Part shown: in pieces, positions 17,008 to 24,289 of the stretch
Numbering within the stretch: position 1 is the first letter of the stretch
How the letters are laid out: each line of letters begins with the position of its first letter
From: RUG563 sp964549135
Lineage (GTDB): Bacteria > Bacillota > Clostridia > Christensenellales > Aristaeellaceae
NCBI GenBank assembly: GCA_964549135.1
Contig: CAZJUJ010000018.1
Span: forward strand, 1 to 43,032
Direction: 5' to 3'
Length of the DNA: 43,032 bases
Notes under the pieces: generated by a model
What the model saw: only the letters and a program-made list of their open reading frames with translations
Told to the model about the DNA's origin: nothing
The model's database searches: none
Translations under genes and position numbers: made by a program

Positions 17008-17020
17008 TTTCGGGTATACT
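16992..17020 (+). promoter_or_regulatory. hsp20 promoter
   Basis: TTGACC, a 17-base spacer and TATACT. The -35 is buried in the second CtsR box. The leader of about 85 bases contains two hairpins, one at 17028-17059 (TCAGC/GCTGA with inner GGGAA/TTCCC) and one at 17078-17091 (CCGGG/CCCGG), the latter six bases before AAAGGAGG. Confidence 0.8.
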
Positions 17021-17111
17021 ATCCTTGTCAGCAGGGAAGAATGATTCCCGAACCGCTGATGCGAACAATAAAGCAACCCGGGCCTGCCCGGAAATCAAAG
17101 GAGGCTTTCCT

Positions 17112-17585
17112 ATGTATTATACCATGATTCCCCGTCGTCCCCGCCACGATCTTTCCAATACCGGCGTGCAGCATTTCCCCTCGCTCTTTGATGATCATTT
17201 CTTCCGTTCCTTTTTCAATATGAATGACATGATGGGCGATATGGGCTTCCGCGTGGATATTCATGAAGAAAAGGATCATTACCTGCTGGAGGCCGAATTG
17301 CCCGGCGTTTCCCAGGATCAGATCAACCTGACCGTGGATCATGATTCCCTGGTCATTTCCGCCGATATCAGCAGCGAGCATCAGGATGAAAAGGCCTATT
17401 ACAGCGAGCGCCGCATCGGCCATGTAACCCGCACCTTCAGCCTGGAGGGCATTGATCAGGAGAATATCCGCGCCGATTACAAAAACGGCATTCTCTCCGT
17501 CACGCTGCCCAAGGAAAAGCCCTGCGAAAGCTGCGGCCAGCGCCGCATTCCCATCAGCGGCGAAACCCCGAAAATCGAAGAATGA
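17112..17585 (+). CDS. Small heat shock protein, Hsp20/alpha-crystallin family
   Basis: An ATP-independent holdase that keeps unfolding proteins soluble. The 157-residue protein has a Phe-rich N-terminus, then the alpha-crystallin domain (about 45-140) with FRVDIHEEKDHYLLEAELPG, the hallmark ADYKNGILSVTLPK, and a C-terminal RRIPIS segment carrying the I-x-I anchor that docks neighbouring subunits. The start has AAAGGAGG seven bases upstream; the reading frame extends further but covers the promoter. CtsR boxes imply heat or protein-damage induction. Confidence 0.95.
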   Translation: MYYTMIPRRPRHDLSNTGVQHFPSLFDDHFFRSFFNMNDMMGDMGFRVDIHEEKDHYLLEAELPGVSQDQINLTVDHDSLVISADISSEHQDEKAYYSERRIGHVTRTFSLEGIDQENIRADYKNGILSVTLPKEKPCESCGQRRIPISGETPKIEE

Positions 17586-17590
17586 GCCAT

Positions 17591-17612
17591 GCCTGGCTGC
17601 CAGGCGCTTTTT
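17591..17612 (+). terminator. hsp20 terminator
   Basis: GCCTGG-CTG-CCAGGC followed by GCTTTTT, five bases after the hsp20 stop. Confidence 0.75.
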
Positions 17613-17630
17613 CCCGGCTGCCCATTCCCT

Positions 17631-17682
17631 AAAACGCAGACCCTCCGCCATCCCAATGGGGCAGCAGAGGGCCTGCTTTTTT
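17631..17682. terminator. Bidirectional terminator between hsp20 and MATE gene
   Basis: The arms GCAGACCCTC and GAGGGCCTGC pair at nine of ten positions. T6 follows on the plus side and TTTT on the minus side, separating two convergent genes. Confidence 0.75.
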
Positions 17683-17704
17683 CATGCGGAAGACGCGCGC
17701 CGGA

Positions 17705-19057
17705 TCAGCGCTCCTTCCATTTTCCGGAGAAGAAATAGCACATGCCGATCACCAGCGGCATAAAGCCCGCCAGCGCATCGCCATACCAGAAGCCCTGGCA
17801 GCCCATGCCCAGGCCAAAGCCCAGCAGCGCGGCGATGCCGATGCGGCTGATCATGCCGTCAATAATGGCCACGGCAAAATTCAGCTTGGTATTGCCCGAG
17901 CCATTGATCAGGGAAAAGCTGATGCTGCGGGTGGCAGAGCCAAAGAAATTGAGAATGGAGGGAATGACCAGTATGGAGGCCAGGGCCAATACACCCTGAT
18001 CGGGGGTAAAGAGGCCGAAAATCGGGGCGGAAAAGAAGGCCAGCGCCAGGGAGCAAAGCACGGCAATCAGCAGCCCGCAGACCGCCACGGTTTTCATGAC
18101 CTTGGGCACGCGATCCCATTTTTTCGCGCCCAGATTCTGCCCCACCATGGTGCTGCCCGCCGTGGTAAAGGAATTGGAAACGATGCCGATCATCATATTG
18201 ATCTTATTGTAGATGCCCGAAAGGGCGGAATAGACCACGCCCGAAAGATTGATCCAGGAGGTCAGCACGATCTTGGAAATATTGATGGCGGCGGATTGAA
18301 TAGCCATGGGCACGCCCAGCGCCACCAGCTTTTCCAGCGCCTTTTTTTCGATGCGGAAGCTCTCCGGCCGGAAATCAAAGCCAAAGCTTTCCCGGTTCCG
18401 GTAGAGATACACAAGGGCAATTACAAAGCTGGCTGCCTGGCTGATCACCGTGGCCAGCGCCGCGCCGAATACCTCCATCCCGCAATAAACCACAAAAACG
18501 ATATCCAGAATGATATTCATCACCGCCGCAATGGCGATAAAAACAAAGGGACGGCGGCTATCCCCCATGCCGCGCAGCACGGCGCTGATGATATTATAGC
18601 CGTAGATAAAAATCAGCCCCACAATGCAGGTCACGGTATAATCCAGGGTATACTGATAGGATTCCGCCGGAGTATTGAGCAGATTCAGCATTGCATCCCT
18701 GAGGAAATAGCACACCACCGAAATCACCAGCGAAATGCCCAGCAGGAAAGTAAACATGGTGCCGATGGTATTGCGGACGCTGTCCATTTCCCTTCTTCCC
18801 ACATCCTGGGCAATCAGCACCTGGCCTGCCGAGGAAAAGCCCATGGCAACAAAGGTCAGCAGATGCAGAATATCGCCGCCGATAGAAACGGCGGACATGC
18901 CCGCGCCGCCGATAAACTGGCCCACCACGATCATATCCACAATGTTATAGACTGCCTGGAGCGCATTGGAAACAAACAAGGGAAATGCGAATTTCAGCAG
19001 CAGCTTCGTTACGCTTCCCCCTGTCAGATCATTGACCATGGAACCCTGCCCAGCCAT
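17705..19057 (-). CDS. MATE-family efflux transporter
   Basis: A cation-coupled multidrug/metabolite exporter of 450 residues with about 12 membrane helices. The opening DLTGGSVTKLLLKFAFPLFV, the NALQAVYNIVDMIVVGQFIG stretch and the mid-protein repeat LGVPMAIQSAAI with GQNLGAKKWDRV are typical of the DinF/MATE group of Firmicutes. The open frame reaches 19123, but GGAGGG seven bases before 19057 and the family start fix the ATG. It has its own promoter and is not part of an obvious operon. Substrate unknown. Confidence 0.9.
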   Translation of the reverse strand: MAGQGSMVNDLTGGSVTKLLLKFAFPLFVSNALQAVYNIVDMIVVGQFIGGAGMSAVSIGGDILHLLTFVAMGFSSAGQVLIAQDVGRREMDSVRNTIGTMFTFLLGISLVISVVCYFLRDAMLNLLNTPAESYQYTLDYTVTCIVGLIFIYGYNIISAVLRGMGDSRRPFVFIAIAAVMNIILDIVFVVYCGMEVFGAALATVISQAASFVIALVYLYRNRESFGFDFRPESFRIEKKALEKLVALGVPMAIQSAAINISKIVLTSWINLSGVVYSALSGIYNKINMMIGIVSNSFTTAGSTMVGQNLGAKKWDRVPKVMKTVAVCGLLIAVLCSLALAFFSAPIFGLFTPDQGVLALASILVIPSILNFFGSATRSISFSLINGSGNTKLNFAVAIIDGMISRIGIAALLGFGLGMGCQGFWYGDALAGFMPLVIGMCYFFSGKWKER

Positions 19058-19127
19058 ATTTCTTCCCTCCGCTTCTTTTAAAAGGCATTTTCCCGGCAAA
19101 TATCGCCCGATTATGCCAAACACATTA

Positions 19128-19157
19128 ACTATACACCCTCTGCCCGCAATTTTTCAA
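19128..19157 (-). promoter_or_regulatory. MATE promoter
   Basis: On the minus strand TTGAAA, an 18-base spacer and TATAGT, about 70 bases upstream of the start at 19057. Confidence 0.6.
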
Positions 19158-19230
19158 TCACCGTTTCAAAATTTTTTTCTGTTTTTTGCAAGCATCAGCC
19201 TGCGGGCCTGGCAGGGCCGAAGCGCATAAC

Positions 19231-19262
19231 GCAAAAAAGCGGCCGCAGCCGCTTTTTTTGCG
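19231..19262. terminator. Terminator after the acetyl esterase gene
   Basis: A strong symmetric stem (AAAAAAGCGGC, loop CGCA, GCCGCTTTTTTT) lies 55 bases after the end of the minus-strand esterase gene. It would also work on the plus strand. Confidence 0.8.
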
Positions 19263-19316
19263 CGGCGGAGGGCCGCTTGCTTTTCCGGAGAATCGAGAAG
19301 ATCCCTCCCGCTGCCC

Positions 19317-20282
19317 TTACAGCAGGGTCGTCATCAGCGCGAAGGTCTTTTCATCGCACCCGGGCAGCCCCTCATGCCCGAAATCGGGATAAATAACCAC
19401 GCTTTTTTCGGAGGGAATCTTATTGAAGGCCGCAAACTGGGTAGAGGGCGGGCATACATCATCCATCAGCCCCGTAAACATCGTCACCCGGGCGCGAATC
19501 CGCTTTGCCAGATGCTGCAGATCAATATAGCCCAGGGTGGTGAAAATCTCCTCTTCCTTTTCATGGTTGGGATCAAAATGCCGGAAATAATCCCTGAGCC
19601 CCCGATAGGCCCGGTCATCCATATCCATATCCCAAACCCGCTTATAATCGCACAGCCAGGGGAACTGGGGCGCAGCCACGGCGATTCTGGGCTCCAGAGA
19701 GGCACAGGCCAGGGTCAGCGCGCCGCCCTGCGAGCCGCCCATGGCGCCCACCCGGGTTTCATCCACCTGCTCCATATCCATCATGATCCCGGCCAATTGG
19801 GCGGTATCCAGGAAAACATTGCGGAAGAAAAGATTTTCCGGGCCCTCGTTCAGGCCCTTAACGATATGGCCGTATACCGAATTGGTCACGGCGGGCTGAG
19901 TATCCTGAGAAAGGCCGCCCTGGCCGCGGGTATCCATGGAGGCAATATAGAAGCCTGCATAGGCATAGGGAAGCAGGCTCATAAACCCGGCGGCAGCGCC
20001 GGTATAGCCATGGAACCAGACGATGGCGGGGTGCTTTTCCCCGTCATCATGGGCGGGACGCACAAAATTGCAATGAATCCGCGCGCCGCCGACGCCGGTA
20101 AAAAACAGATCCTGGCAGATCAGGCCGGGGGCCTGGAAGGAAGCATCCCTGCATTCCACCTGGGCATCCATGGCCCGCATTTCGCCCAGCGCCCTTTCCC
20201 AGTAGGCGTCCATATCCTGGGGACAGGGGTTTGTGCCCTGGTATTCCTTTAATTTTTCCAGGGGCATATCCAGAATGGGCAT
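19317..20282 (-). CDS. CE7-family acetyl esterase (acetylxylan esterase/cephalosporin-C deacetylase)
   Basis: A cytoplasmic esterase that removes acetyl groups from short xylo-oligosaccharides and similar small substrates. The 321-residue length is exactly that of CE7. It has the oxyanion/RGQ motif (DTRGQGG, 117-123), the nucleophile elbow GGSQGG with S184, the Asp in GLMDDVCPPS (D274/D275) and H303 in FGHEGLPG. No signal peptide. AGGAGG lies eight bases upstream of the chosen ATG; the longer frame to 20420 has no site. It follows the DUF1836 gene by 157 bases, a gap with a GCCGCC/GGCGGC hairpin but no T-run, so readthrough is possible. Confidence 0.93.
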   Translation of the reverse strand: MPILDMPLEKLKEYQGTNPCPQDMDAYWERALGEMRAMDAQVECRDASFQAPGLICQDLFFTGVGGARIHCNFVRPAHDDGEKHPAIVWFHGYTGAAAGFMSLLPYAYAGFYIASMDTRGQGGLSQDTQPAVTNSVYGHIVKGLNEGPENLFFRNVFLDTAQLAGIMMDMEQVDETRVGAMGGSQGGALTLACASLEPRIAVAAPQFPWLCDYKRVWDMDMDDRAYRGLRDYFRHFDPNHEKEEEIFTTLGYIDLQHLAKRIRARVTMFTGLMDDVCPPSTQFAAFNKIPSEKSVVIYPDFGHEGLPGCDEKTFALMTTLL

Positions 20283-20439
20283 CGTTTCATCCTCCTGAGT
20301 GATATATTCCGCGGCATGCGTCCTTCCTTGCAGCCGCTTCTTCCATCGGCATAATACGCCACGAGCCGCCGGTTTCCTGCAACAGGCGGCAAAAGATTCT
20401 CTTTTTCCCCTGGAAGGCATCCGCCGCCCCGGGGCGATG

Positions 20440-21027
20440 CTATTTTTCGTCCTTTTCCGTTTCGTCCTCCGTTTTTTCCTCGGCCTGCAGGGAAAGCAAT
20501 TGCTCCGTCAGCAGCCGGAAAAGATTGGCGGAAACTGCCGTCTGAAAAATCAGATGGGCAATGGGGGCTGTTTTCTCCCTAAGCACCATTTCTGCCGCGT
20601 CCTGCACCCGGGAGAGGCATTCCGCCTTTGTTTTGGCAAAAAGCGAGATAAAGGCGGCGTAGGTTTCCTGCATTTCCTCTTCGCTCATATCCACGGGCAA
20701 TAGATGCCGGATTTCGCTGGTATTCATGGATTGCTTGAGAATGCATACCTGAATAAGATAGGCAAGATGCAGCCGTCCATACCGCTTCTTAACCGGCGGG
20801 GGAATGATCTTCAGCTTCACATAATTATTGATCATGGCAGGGGTCACCTGCCTGTCCTCCATCCGTTCCTCGGGCAGAAGGGCCAGATAGGTATTCATCA
20901 GATAGATCACCTGATCCATATACAGCGGCAGCGTGGGCAATTCCTGCCAGGCGGGCAGGGCGTATTCCCCCATTTTCCCCGTCCATTCCTGCAGCTTTTC
21001 CCGAACCAGTGCCTTATCAGCCAGCAT
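20440..21027 (-). CDS. DUF1836 domain-containing protein
   Basis: A 195-residue soluble protein. Residues about 40-145 (PLYMDQVIYLMNTYLALL, VTPAMINNYVKLKIIPPP, KKRYGRLHLAYLIQVCILKQ) match DUF1836, whose MINNYVK...KRYGRLHLAYL stretch resembles the winged HTH of MerR-type regulators. A helical C-terminal region follows, ending in a Glu/Lys-rich tail. It may be a transcription factor, but no target is known. The start at 21027 has GGAGGAG upstream. It is divergent from the GT2 gene, sharing a 226-base promoter region. Confidence 0.8.
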   Translation of the reverse strand: MLADKALVREKLQEWTGKMGEYALPAWQELPTLPLYMDQVIYLMNTYLALLPEERMEDRQVTPAMINNYVKLKIIPPPVKKRYGRLHLAYLIQVCILKQSMNTSEIRHLLPVDMSEEEMQETYAAFISLFAKTKAECLSRVQDAAEMVLREKTAPIAHLIFQTAVSANLFRLLTEQLLSLQAEEKTEDETEKDEK

Positions 21028-21073
21028 TTTTCTCTCTCCTCCAGCCGGACAAAAAATGATTGCTTCCACGAAA

Positions 21074-21082
21074 ATTATAGCA
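21074..21082 (-). promoter_or_regulatory. Extended -10 promoter for the DUF1836 gene
   Basis: TGC-TATAAT on the minus strand, about 47 bases upstream of the start. No convincing -35 is present at 17 bases. Confidence 0.5.
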
Positions 21083-21122
21083 TAGCTTTGCCTGAAATGC
21101 CATCCTTTTTCGCCATTTTCTG

Positions 21123-21151
21123 TTGACTTTGTACGCATCTTAGTATATGAT
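21123..21151 (+). promoter_or_regulatory. Promoter for the GT2 gene
   Basis: TTGACT, a 17-base spacer and TATGAT; near consensus, about 100 bases upstream of the start. Confidence 0.7.
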
Positions 21152-21253
21152 TATCTCGTTCTTAACAAGGATGCAGCCGTATTGATATTGCCGCCATCCC
21201 ACGCATATACTGAAAATCATGCGCCCCGTCGCGCGATTTTTAAGGAGGAAGCC

Positions 21254-22063
21254 ATGGCCCATTCAGCCGATCCGTTGCTCAGCGTCATCATGCCGGTCTA
21301 TAACGCCGAAAAAAAGCTGGCCCGCAGCGTGGAAAGCGTGCTTTCCCAATCCTATGGGCAGCTTGAACTGATTCTGGTGGATGATGGCAGCCGGGATGGC
21401 AGCCTTGCCCTCTGCCGGGAATATGCGCAGAAAGATCCCCGGGTGCGGGTGCTGCATCAGGAAAACGCAGGCCCCGCCGTGGCCCGCAATGCCGCCCTCG
21501 AAATCATGCAGGGCGATTTTGTGCTGTTTGTGGACAGCGATGATCTGCTGGCCCCGGATGCCTGCCGGGAAATGCTGCGCGCCATGGGGGAAAATGATCT
21601 GGTCATCGGCCATTATTATTTTGAACTTGGAAAGGCCGTTTCGGAGCGCGGCCTGCTCCAGGGAAACCGGGTGCTGGAGGAGGAGGAATTCCTGATGGAG
21701 CTGATCAAGCGCCCGGGCAGCTTTTATTTCAGCGCCCTCTGGAATAAGCTCTATCGCGCCTCCATCATCCGGGATATGCAGCTGCGCTTTGATCCCTTCC
21801 TCAGCTGGGGCGAGGATTTTGCCTTCAATATGCAGTATAATCATCAGGTTTACAGCGTGGCGCTGATGGATATGCCGGTGTATCATTATGTGAAAAATTC
21901 CTCCGGCACCAGCCTGCGCTCCCTATTGCATATCGTCCATAGCTGTAGGATCAAATATCGCCTGTATCGCCATTTCAAGGCGCTCTATACCAGGAAGCAG
22001 CTCTACCGCAAAAATCGCCTTTCGATTCACCGCTATATCTTTAACATCACCTTCATGGATTGA
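21254..22063 (+). CDS. Family 2 glycosyltransferase
   Basis: A 269-residue GT-A enzyme that should move a sugar from a nucleotide donor to a glycan or lipid acceptor. It opens with LLSVIMPVYNAEKKLARSV, has ILVDDGSRDGS (nucleotide binding), ENAGPAVARNAAL and the metal motif VDSDD. The later WGEDFAFNMQY contains the ED pair often acting as base. No membrane helices are evident. The start has AAGGAGG and good spacing. It stands alone between a divergent gene and spo0A, so the acceptor is unknown. Confidence 0.92.
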   Translation: MAHSADPLLSVIMPVYNAEKKLARSVESVLSQSYGQLELILVDDGSRDGSLALCREYAQKDPRVRVLHQENAGPAVARNAALEIMQGDFVLFVDSDDLLAPDACREMLRAMGENDLVIGHYYFELGKAVSERGLLQGNRVLEEEEFLMELIKRPGSFYFSALWNKLYRASIIRDMQLRFDPFLSWGEDFAFNMQYNHQVYSVALMDMPVYHYVKNSSGTSLRSLLHIVHSCRIKYRLYRHFKALYTRKQLYRKNRLSIHRYIFNITFMD

Positions 22064-22081
22064 TTTCCCCGATTCCTTCTT

Positions 22082-22132
22082 CCCCGGAATGCAGAATTAT
22101 CCGCCGTCTTTTTTCTGTATTCCGGGGTTTTT
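22082..22132 (+). terminator. GT2 terminator
   Basis: CCCCGGAATGCAG pairs with CTGTATTCCGGGG (one mismatch) and is followed by TTTTT. The rest of the 400-base gap to spo0A holds only the regulatory sites listed separately. Confidence 0.8.
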
Positions 22133-22260
22133 CTTTTTTCTTTTCCGCCCTTTGCCATCCCTTTCTGTCGCTTTCGCTTTCTTTTTGCAAGCGAAAAAAC
22201 ATGTGTTCGCATCCCCCTGAAATCAGCCGTTCACCCGCCGGAAAGAATCCTGGCGCTTCC

Positions 22261-22279
22261 TGTCGATCGTCCTGTCGAT
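22261..22279 (+). promoter_or_regulatory. Candidate Spo0A boxes upstream of spo0A
   Basis: Two direct TGTCGAT heptamers at 22261 and 22273, 12 bases apart, each preceded by TCC, differ from the 0A box TGTCGAA only in the last base. They lie about 75 bases upstream of the putative spo0A promoter. Autoregulation of spo0A is known in Bacillus. Confidence 0.45.
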
Positions 22280-22333
22280 TTATGGCGCATCAGGTCGCAT
22301 TCTGCGTAAATCCTTCTTTTGGTTACTATTCTA

Positions 22334-22361
22334 TTGATTTTTTAATTCTTTTCGTTATAAT
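22334..22361 (+). promoter_or_regulatory. Vegetative-type spo0A promoter
   Basis: TTGATT, a 16-base spacer and TATAAT, predicting a leader of about 95 bases. I looked for a sigma-H promoter (AGGA.../GAAT) here and saw none that is convincing. Confidence 0.6.
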
Positions 22362-22463
22362 TATCTTATATCTTCCATACCTGATGTCAAGGGCTGATGA
22401 ACCGGAGGGAATCGGCGTTTAATCCCGCATGGAAGAAAATGAGAGAGAGGAAGATGAGCCCTG

Positions 22464-23234
22464 ATGAACCAAATTCGCCTGTTGATTGCGGAGGATAACG
22501 AGGAGCTGCGCAATCATATGATCGATTACTTTGAAAAGCAGCAGGACGTGCTTGTGATCGGCGATGCCGATAACGGCATAGATGCCCTGCGGATCATCCG
22601 CGAGGCAAAGACGGATGTGATGCTGCTGGATATGATCATGCCGGGCCTGGATGGATTTGGTGTGCTGCGGGAATTGCAGCATTTATCCCAGGAAAACAGG
22701 CCGCAGGTCATCGCCGTTACCGCCCTGGGCCGGGATGATTTCATCCGCCGGGCGGTAGACCTGGGCGTTACATATTACATGATTAAGCCGGTGGAATTAT
22801 CCGTTCTGATGGAACGGGTGCAGGATGTCGTGCGCCAGAGCCCCGCCCTGCCCGCCGATAGCCGTCCCCTTTTCTCCGGCGGCATGTCGCTGGATGATCG
22901 CCTGTCCAATCTGTTTCTCACCATGGGCATTCCCGCCCATATCAAGGGGTATCAGTTCCTGCGGGAGGCCATCAAGCTGGTCATCGAAAACCCGAATATG
23001 ATCAGCGGCATCACCAAGGAATTGTATCCCGCCATTGCCCGCCGCTTTGGCACCACCGCCAGCAAGGTGGAGCGCGCCATCCGCCATGCCATCGAGGTAG
23101 CCTGGAGCCGCGGCCGGGTGGATACGCTGAATAAGGCCTTCGGCTGCTGCGTGGCGCTCAAGGATGAAAAGCCCACCAATGGCGAATTCATCGCGCTGGT
23201 AGCCGATAAGCTGGCGGCTGATCGATCGGCATGA
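22464..23234 (+). CDS. spo0A: Sporulation master regulator Spo0A
   Basis: The response regulator that commits cells to sporulation when phosphorylated. The 256-residue protein has a receiver domain with acidic pocket E10/D11, phosphoacceptor D56, T86 and K108. The C-terminal DNA-binding domain carries the near-invariant NPNMISGITKELYPAIA, the recognition region GTTASKVERAIRHAIE and VAWSRGR, the best marker of a spore former. The start at 22464 has GAGAGGAAG upstream; a nearer ATG at 22454 is out of frame. spoIVB, often adjacent, is not here. Confidence 0.97.
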   Translation: MNQIRLLIAEDNEELRNHMIDYFEKQQDVLVIGDADNGIDALRIIREAKTDVMLLDMIMPGLDGFGVLRELQHLSQENRPQVIAVTALGRDDFIRRAVDLGVTYYMIKPVELSVLMERVQDVVRQSPALPADSRPLFSGGMSLDDRLSNLFLTMGIPAHIKGYQFLREAIKLVIENPNMISGITKELYPAIARRFGTTASKVERAIRHAIEVAWSRGRVDTLNKAFGCCVALKDEKPTNGEFIALVADKLAADRSA

Positions 23235-23257
23235 GGCGCTTGCCCGCCCCATCCCCT

Positions 23258-23294
23258 GCCCTTCTCCGTTTTTGCAGCGGTGAAGGGCGTTTTT
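23258..23294 (+). terminator. spo0A terminator
   Basis: GCCCTTC...GAAGGGC stem, extended by CCG/CGG, followed by GTTTTT. Confidence 0.75.
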
Positions 23295-23338
23295 GTCATT
23301 TTTCTTCCGCCTCGCCGCAATATTATTTTCTTTTTGTC

Positions 23339-23367
23339 TGTCCTTTTTTCATCATCTGTGCTATAAT
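23339..23367 (+). promoter_or_regulatory. Promoter for the thuA-like gene
   Basis: An extended -10 TGC-TATAAT with a weak TGTCCT 17 bases upstream, 50 bases before the start. Confidence 0.6.
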
Positions 23368-23392
23368 AAGGCAGCTTCCCTGAAAACAGCAA

Positions 23393-23399
23393 TTCGACA
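23393..23399 (-). promoter_or_regulatory. Possible 0A box in the thuA leader
   Basis: A perfect TGTCGAA on the minus strand, about 20 bases downstream of the expected transcription start, a position that would repress. A single heptamer is expected by chance about every 8 kb on two strands, so this is weak. Confidence 0.25.
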
Positions 23400-23416
23400 A
23401 CAGGAGGATAATTTCC

Positions 23417-24142
23417 ATGAAGGTTACCGTATGGAATGAAAACCAGCATGAAAAATCGGAGCCCCGGGTAACGGAATTGTATCCCGGCGGCATCCATGCC
23501 TATCTGGCCCAGATGCTTCAGTGCGAGGATATTGAATGCCGCACCGCCACCCTGGATGATCCCGAATGCGGGCTTACGGAAGAGGTGCTGAAGGATACCG
23601 ATGTGCTAATCTGGTGGGGGCATATGGCCCATCAGCGGGTGCCCGATGAAATCGTGGATCGGGTGCAGCGGTATGTTTTATCCGGCATGGGCGTGGTATT
23701 CCTCCATTCCGGGCATCATTCCAAGCTTTTCCGCCGCCTGATGGGCACCACCGGCAATCTCAAATGGCGGGAAAACGCCAAGGAGCGCATCTGGACTGTT
23801 ACGCCCAATCATCCCATCACCAGGGGCATTCCCGAAACCTTTGCCCTGGATGCGGAGGAGGTATACGGCGAGCCCTTCTGCATTCCCGAGCCCCAGGAAA
23901 CCATTTTTATCAGCTGGTTTGACGGCGGCGAGGTCTTCCGCAGCGGCTGCACCTGGACCCGCGGCAATGGCCGGATCTTCTATTTCCAGCCCGGTCATGA
24001 AACCAATCCCACCTTCCATAATCCCTATGTGCAGCAGATCATCAAAAACGGCGTGCGCTGGGTTTGCCCCGTGGAAAAGAATCTGCCCCAGGATTGCCCC
24101 CGCGTCACCGCACTGGAGCCCATCGGCAGCCCCTGCGAGTAA
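23417..24142 (+). CDS. ThuA-domain protein
   Basis: A 241-residue protein of the ThuA family, a class I glutamine-amidotransferase-like fold found in trehalose and other disaccharide gene clusters, often with Gfo/Idh/MocA dehydrogenases that make 3-keto sugars. Visible hallmarks are VTVWNENQHEK, DVLIWWGHMAHQRV, GMGVVFLHSGHHSKLF, NHPITRGIP and GRIFYFQPGHET near the end. There is no nucleophile-elbow cysteine, as is usual in this family. AGGAGG precedes the ATG. It has its own promoter and terminator. The precise reaction is unknown. Confidence 0.88.
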   Translation: MKVTVWNENQHEKSEPRVTELYPGGIHAYLAQMLQCEDIECRTATLDDPECGLTEEVLKDTDVLIWWGHMAHQRVPDEIVDRVQRYVLSGMGVVFLHSGHHSKLFRRLMGTTGNLKWRENAKERIWTVTPNHPITRGIPETFALDAEEVYGEPFCIPEPQETIFISWFDGGEVFRSGCTWTRGNGRIFYFQPGHETNPTFHNPYVQQIIKNGVRWVCPVEKNLPQDCPRVTALEPIGSPCE

Positions 24143-24163
24143 GCGTAACCCCCCTGCTTCTTT

Positions 24164-24204
24164 GGCCCTTTTCCGTTTCCAGGAAGACGGAAGGGGGCCT
24201 TTTT
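24164..24204 (+). terminator. thuA terminator
   Basis: GGCCC and TTCCGT pair with ACGGAA and GGGCC; TTTTT follows. Confidence 0.75.
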
Positions 24205-24289
24205 CGCTGCAGATGGATCGTTTTTCCGCATGGGCAGCGGAATATTTTTCTATTTTCCGGGGTAAAATGCGGGCATGGAGGAATTGATT

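Noticed and set aside
20360..20390. GCCGCC/GGCGGC hairpin between the DUF1836 and esterase genes
   Set aside because: No T-run follows on either strand, so it was not called a terminator; no promoter for the esterase is convincing either.
22060..22422. Plus-strand frame of 120 codons between the GT2 gene and spo0A
   Set aside because: It starts inside the GT2 stop region, crosses a terminator and the spo0A promoter, is Phe/Ser rich and has no ribosome binding site.
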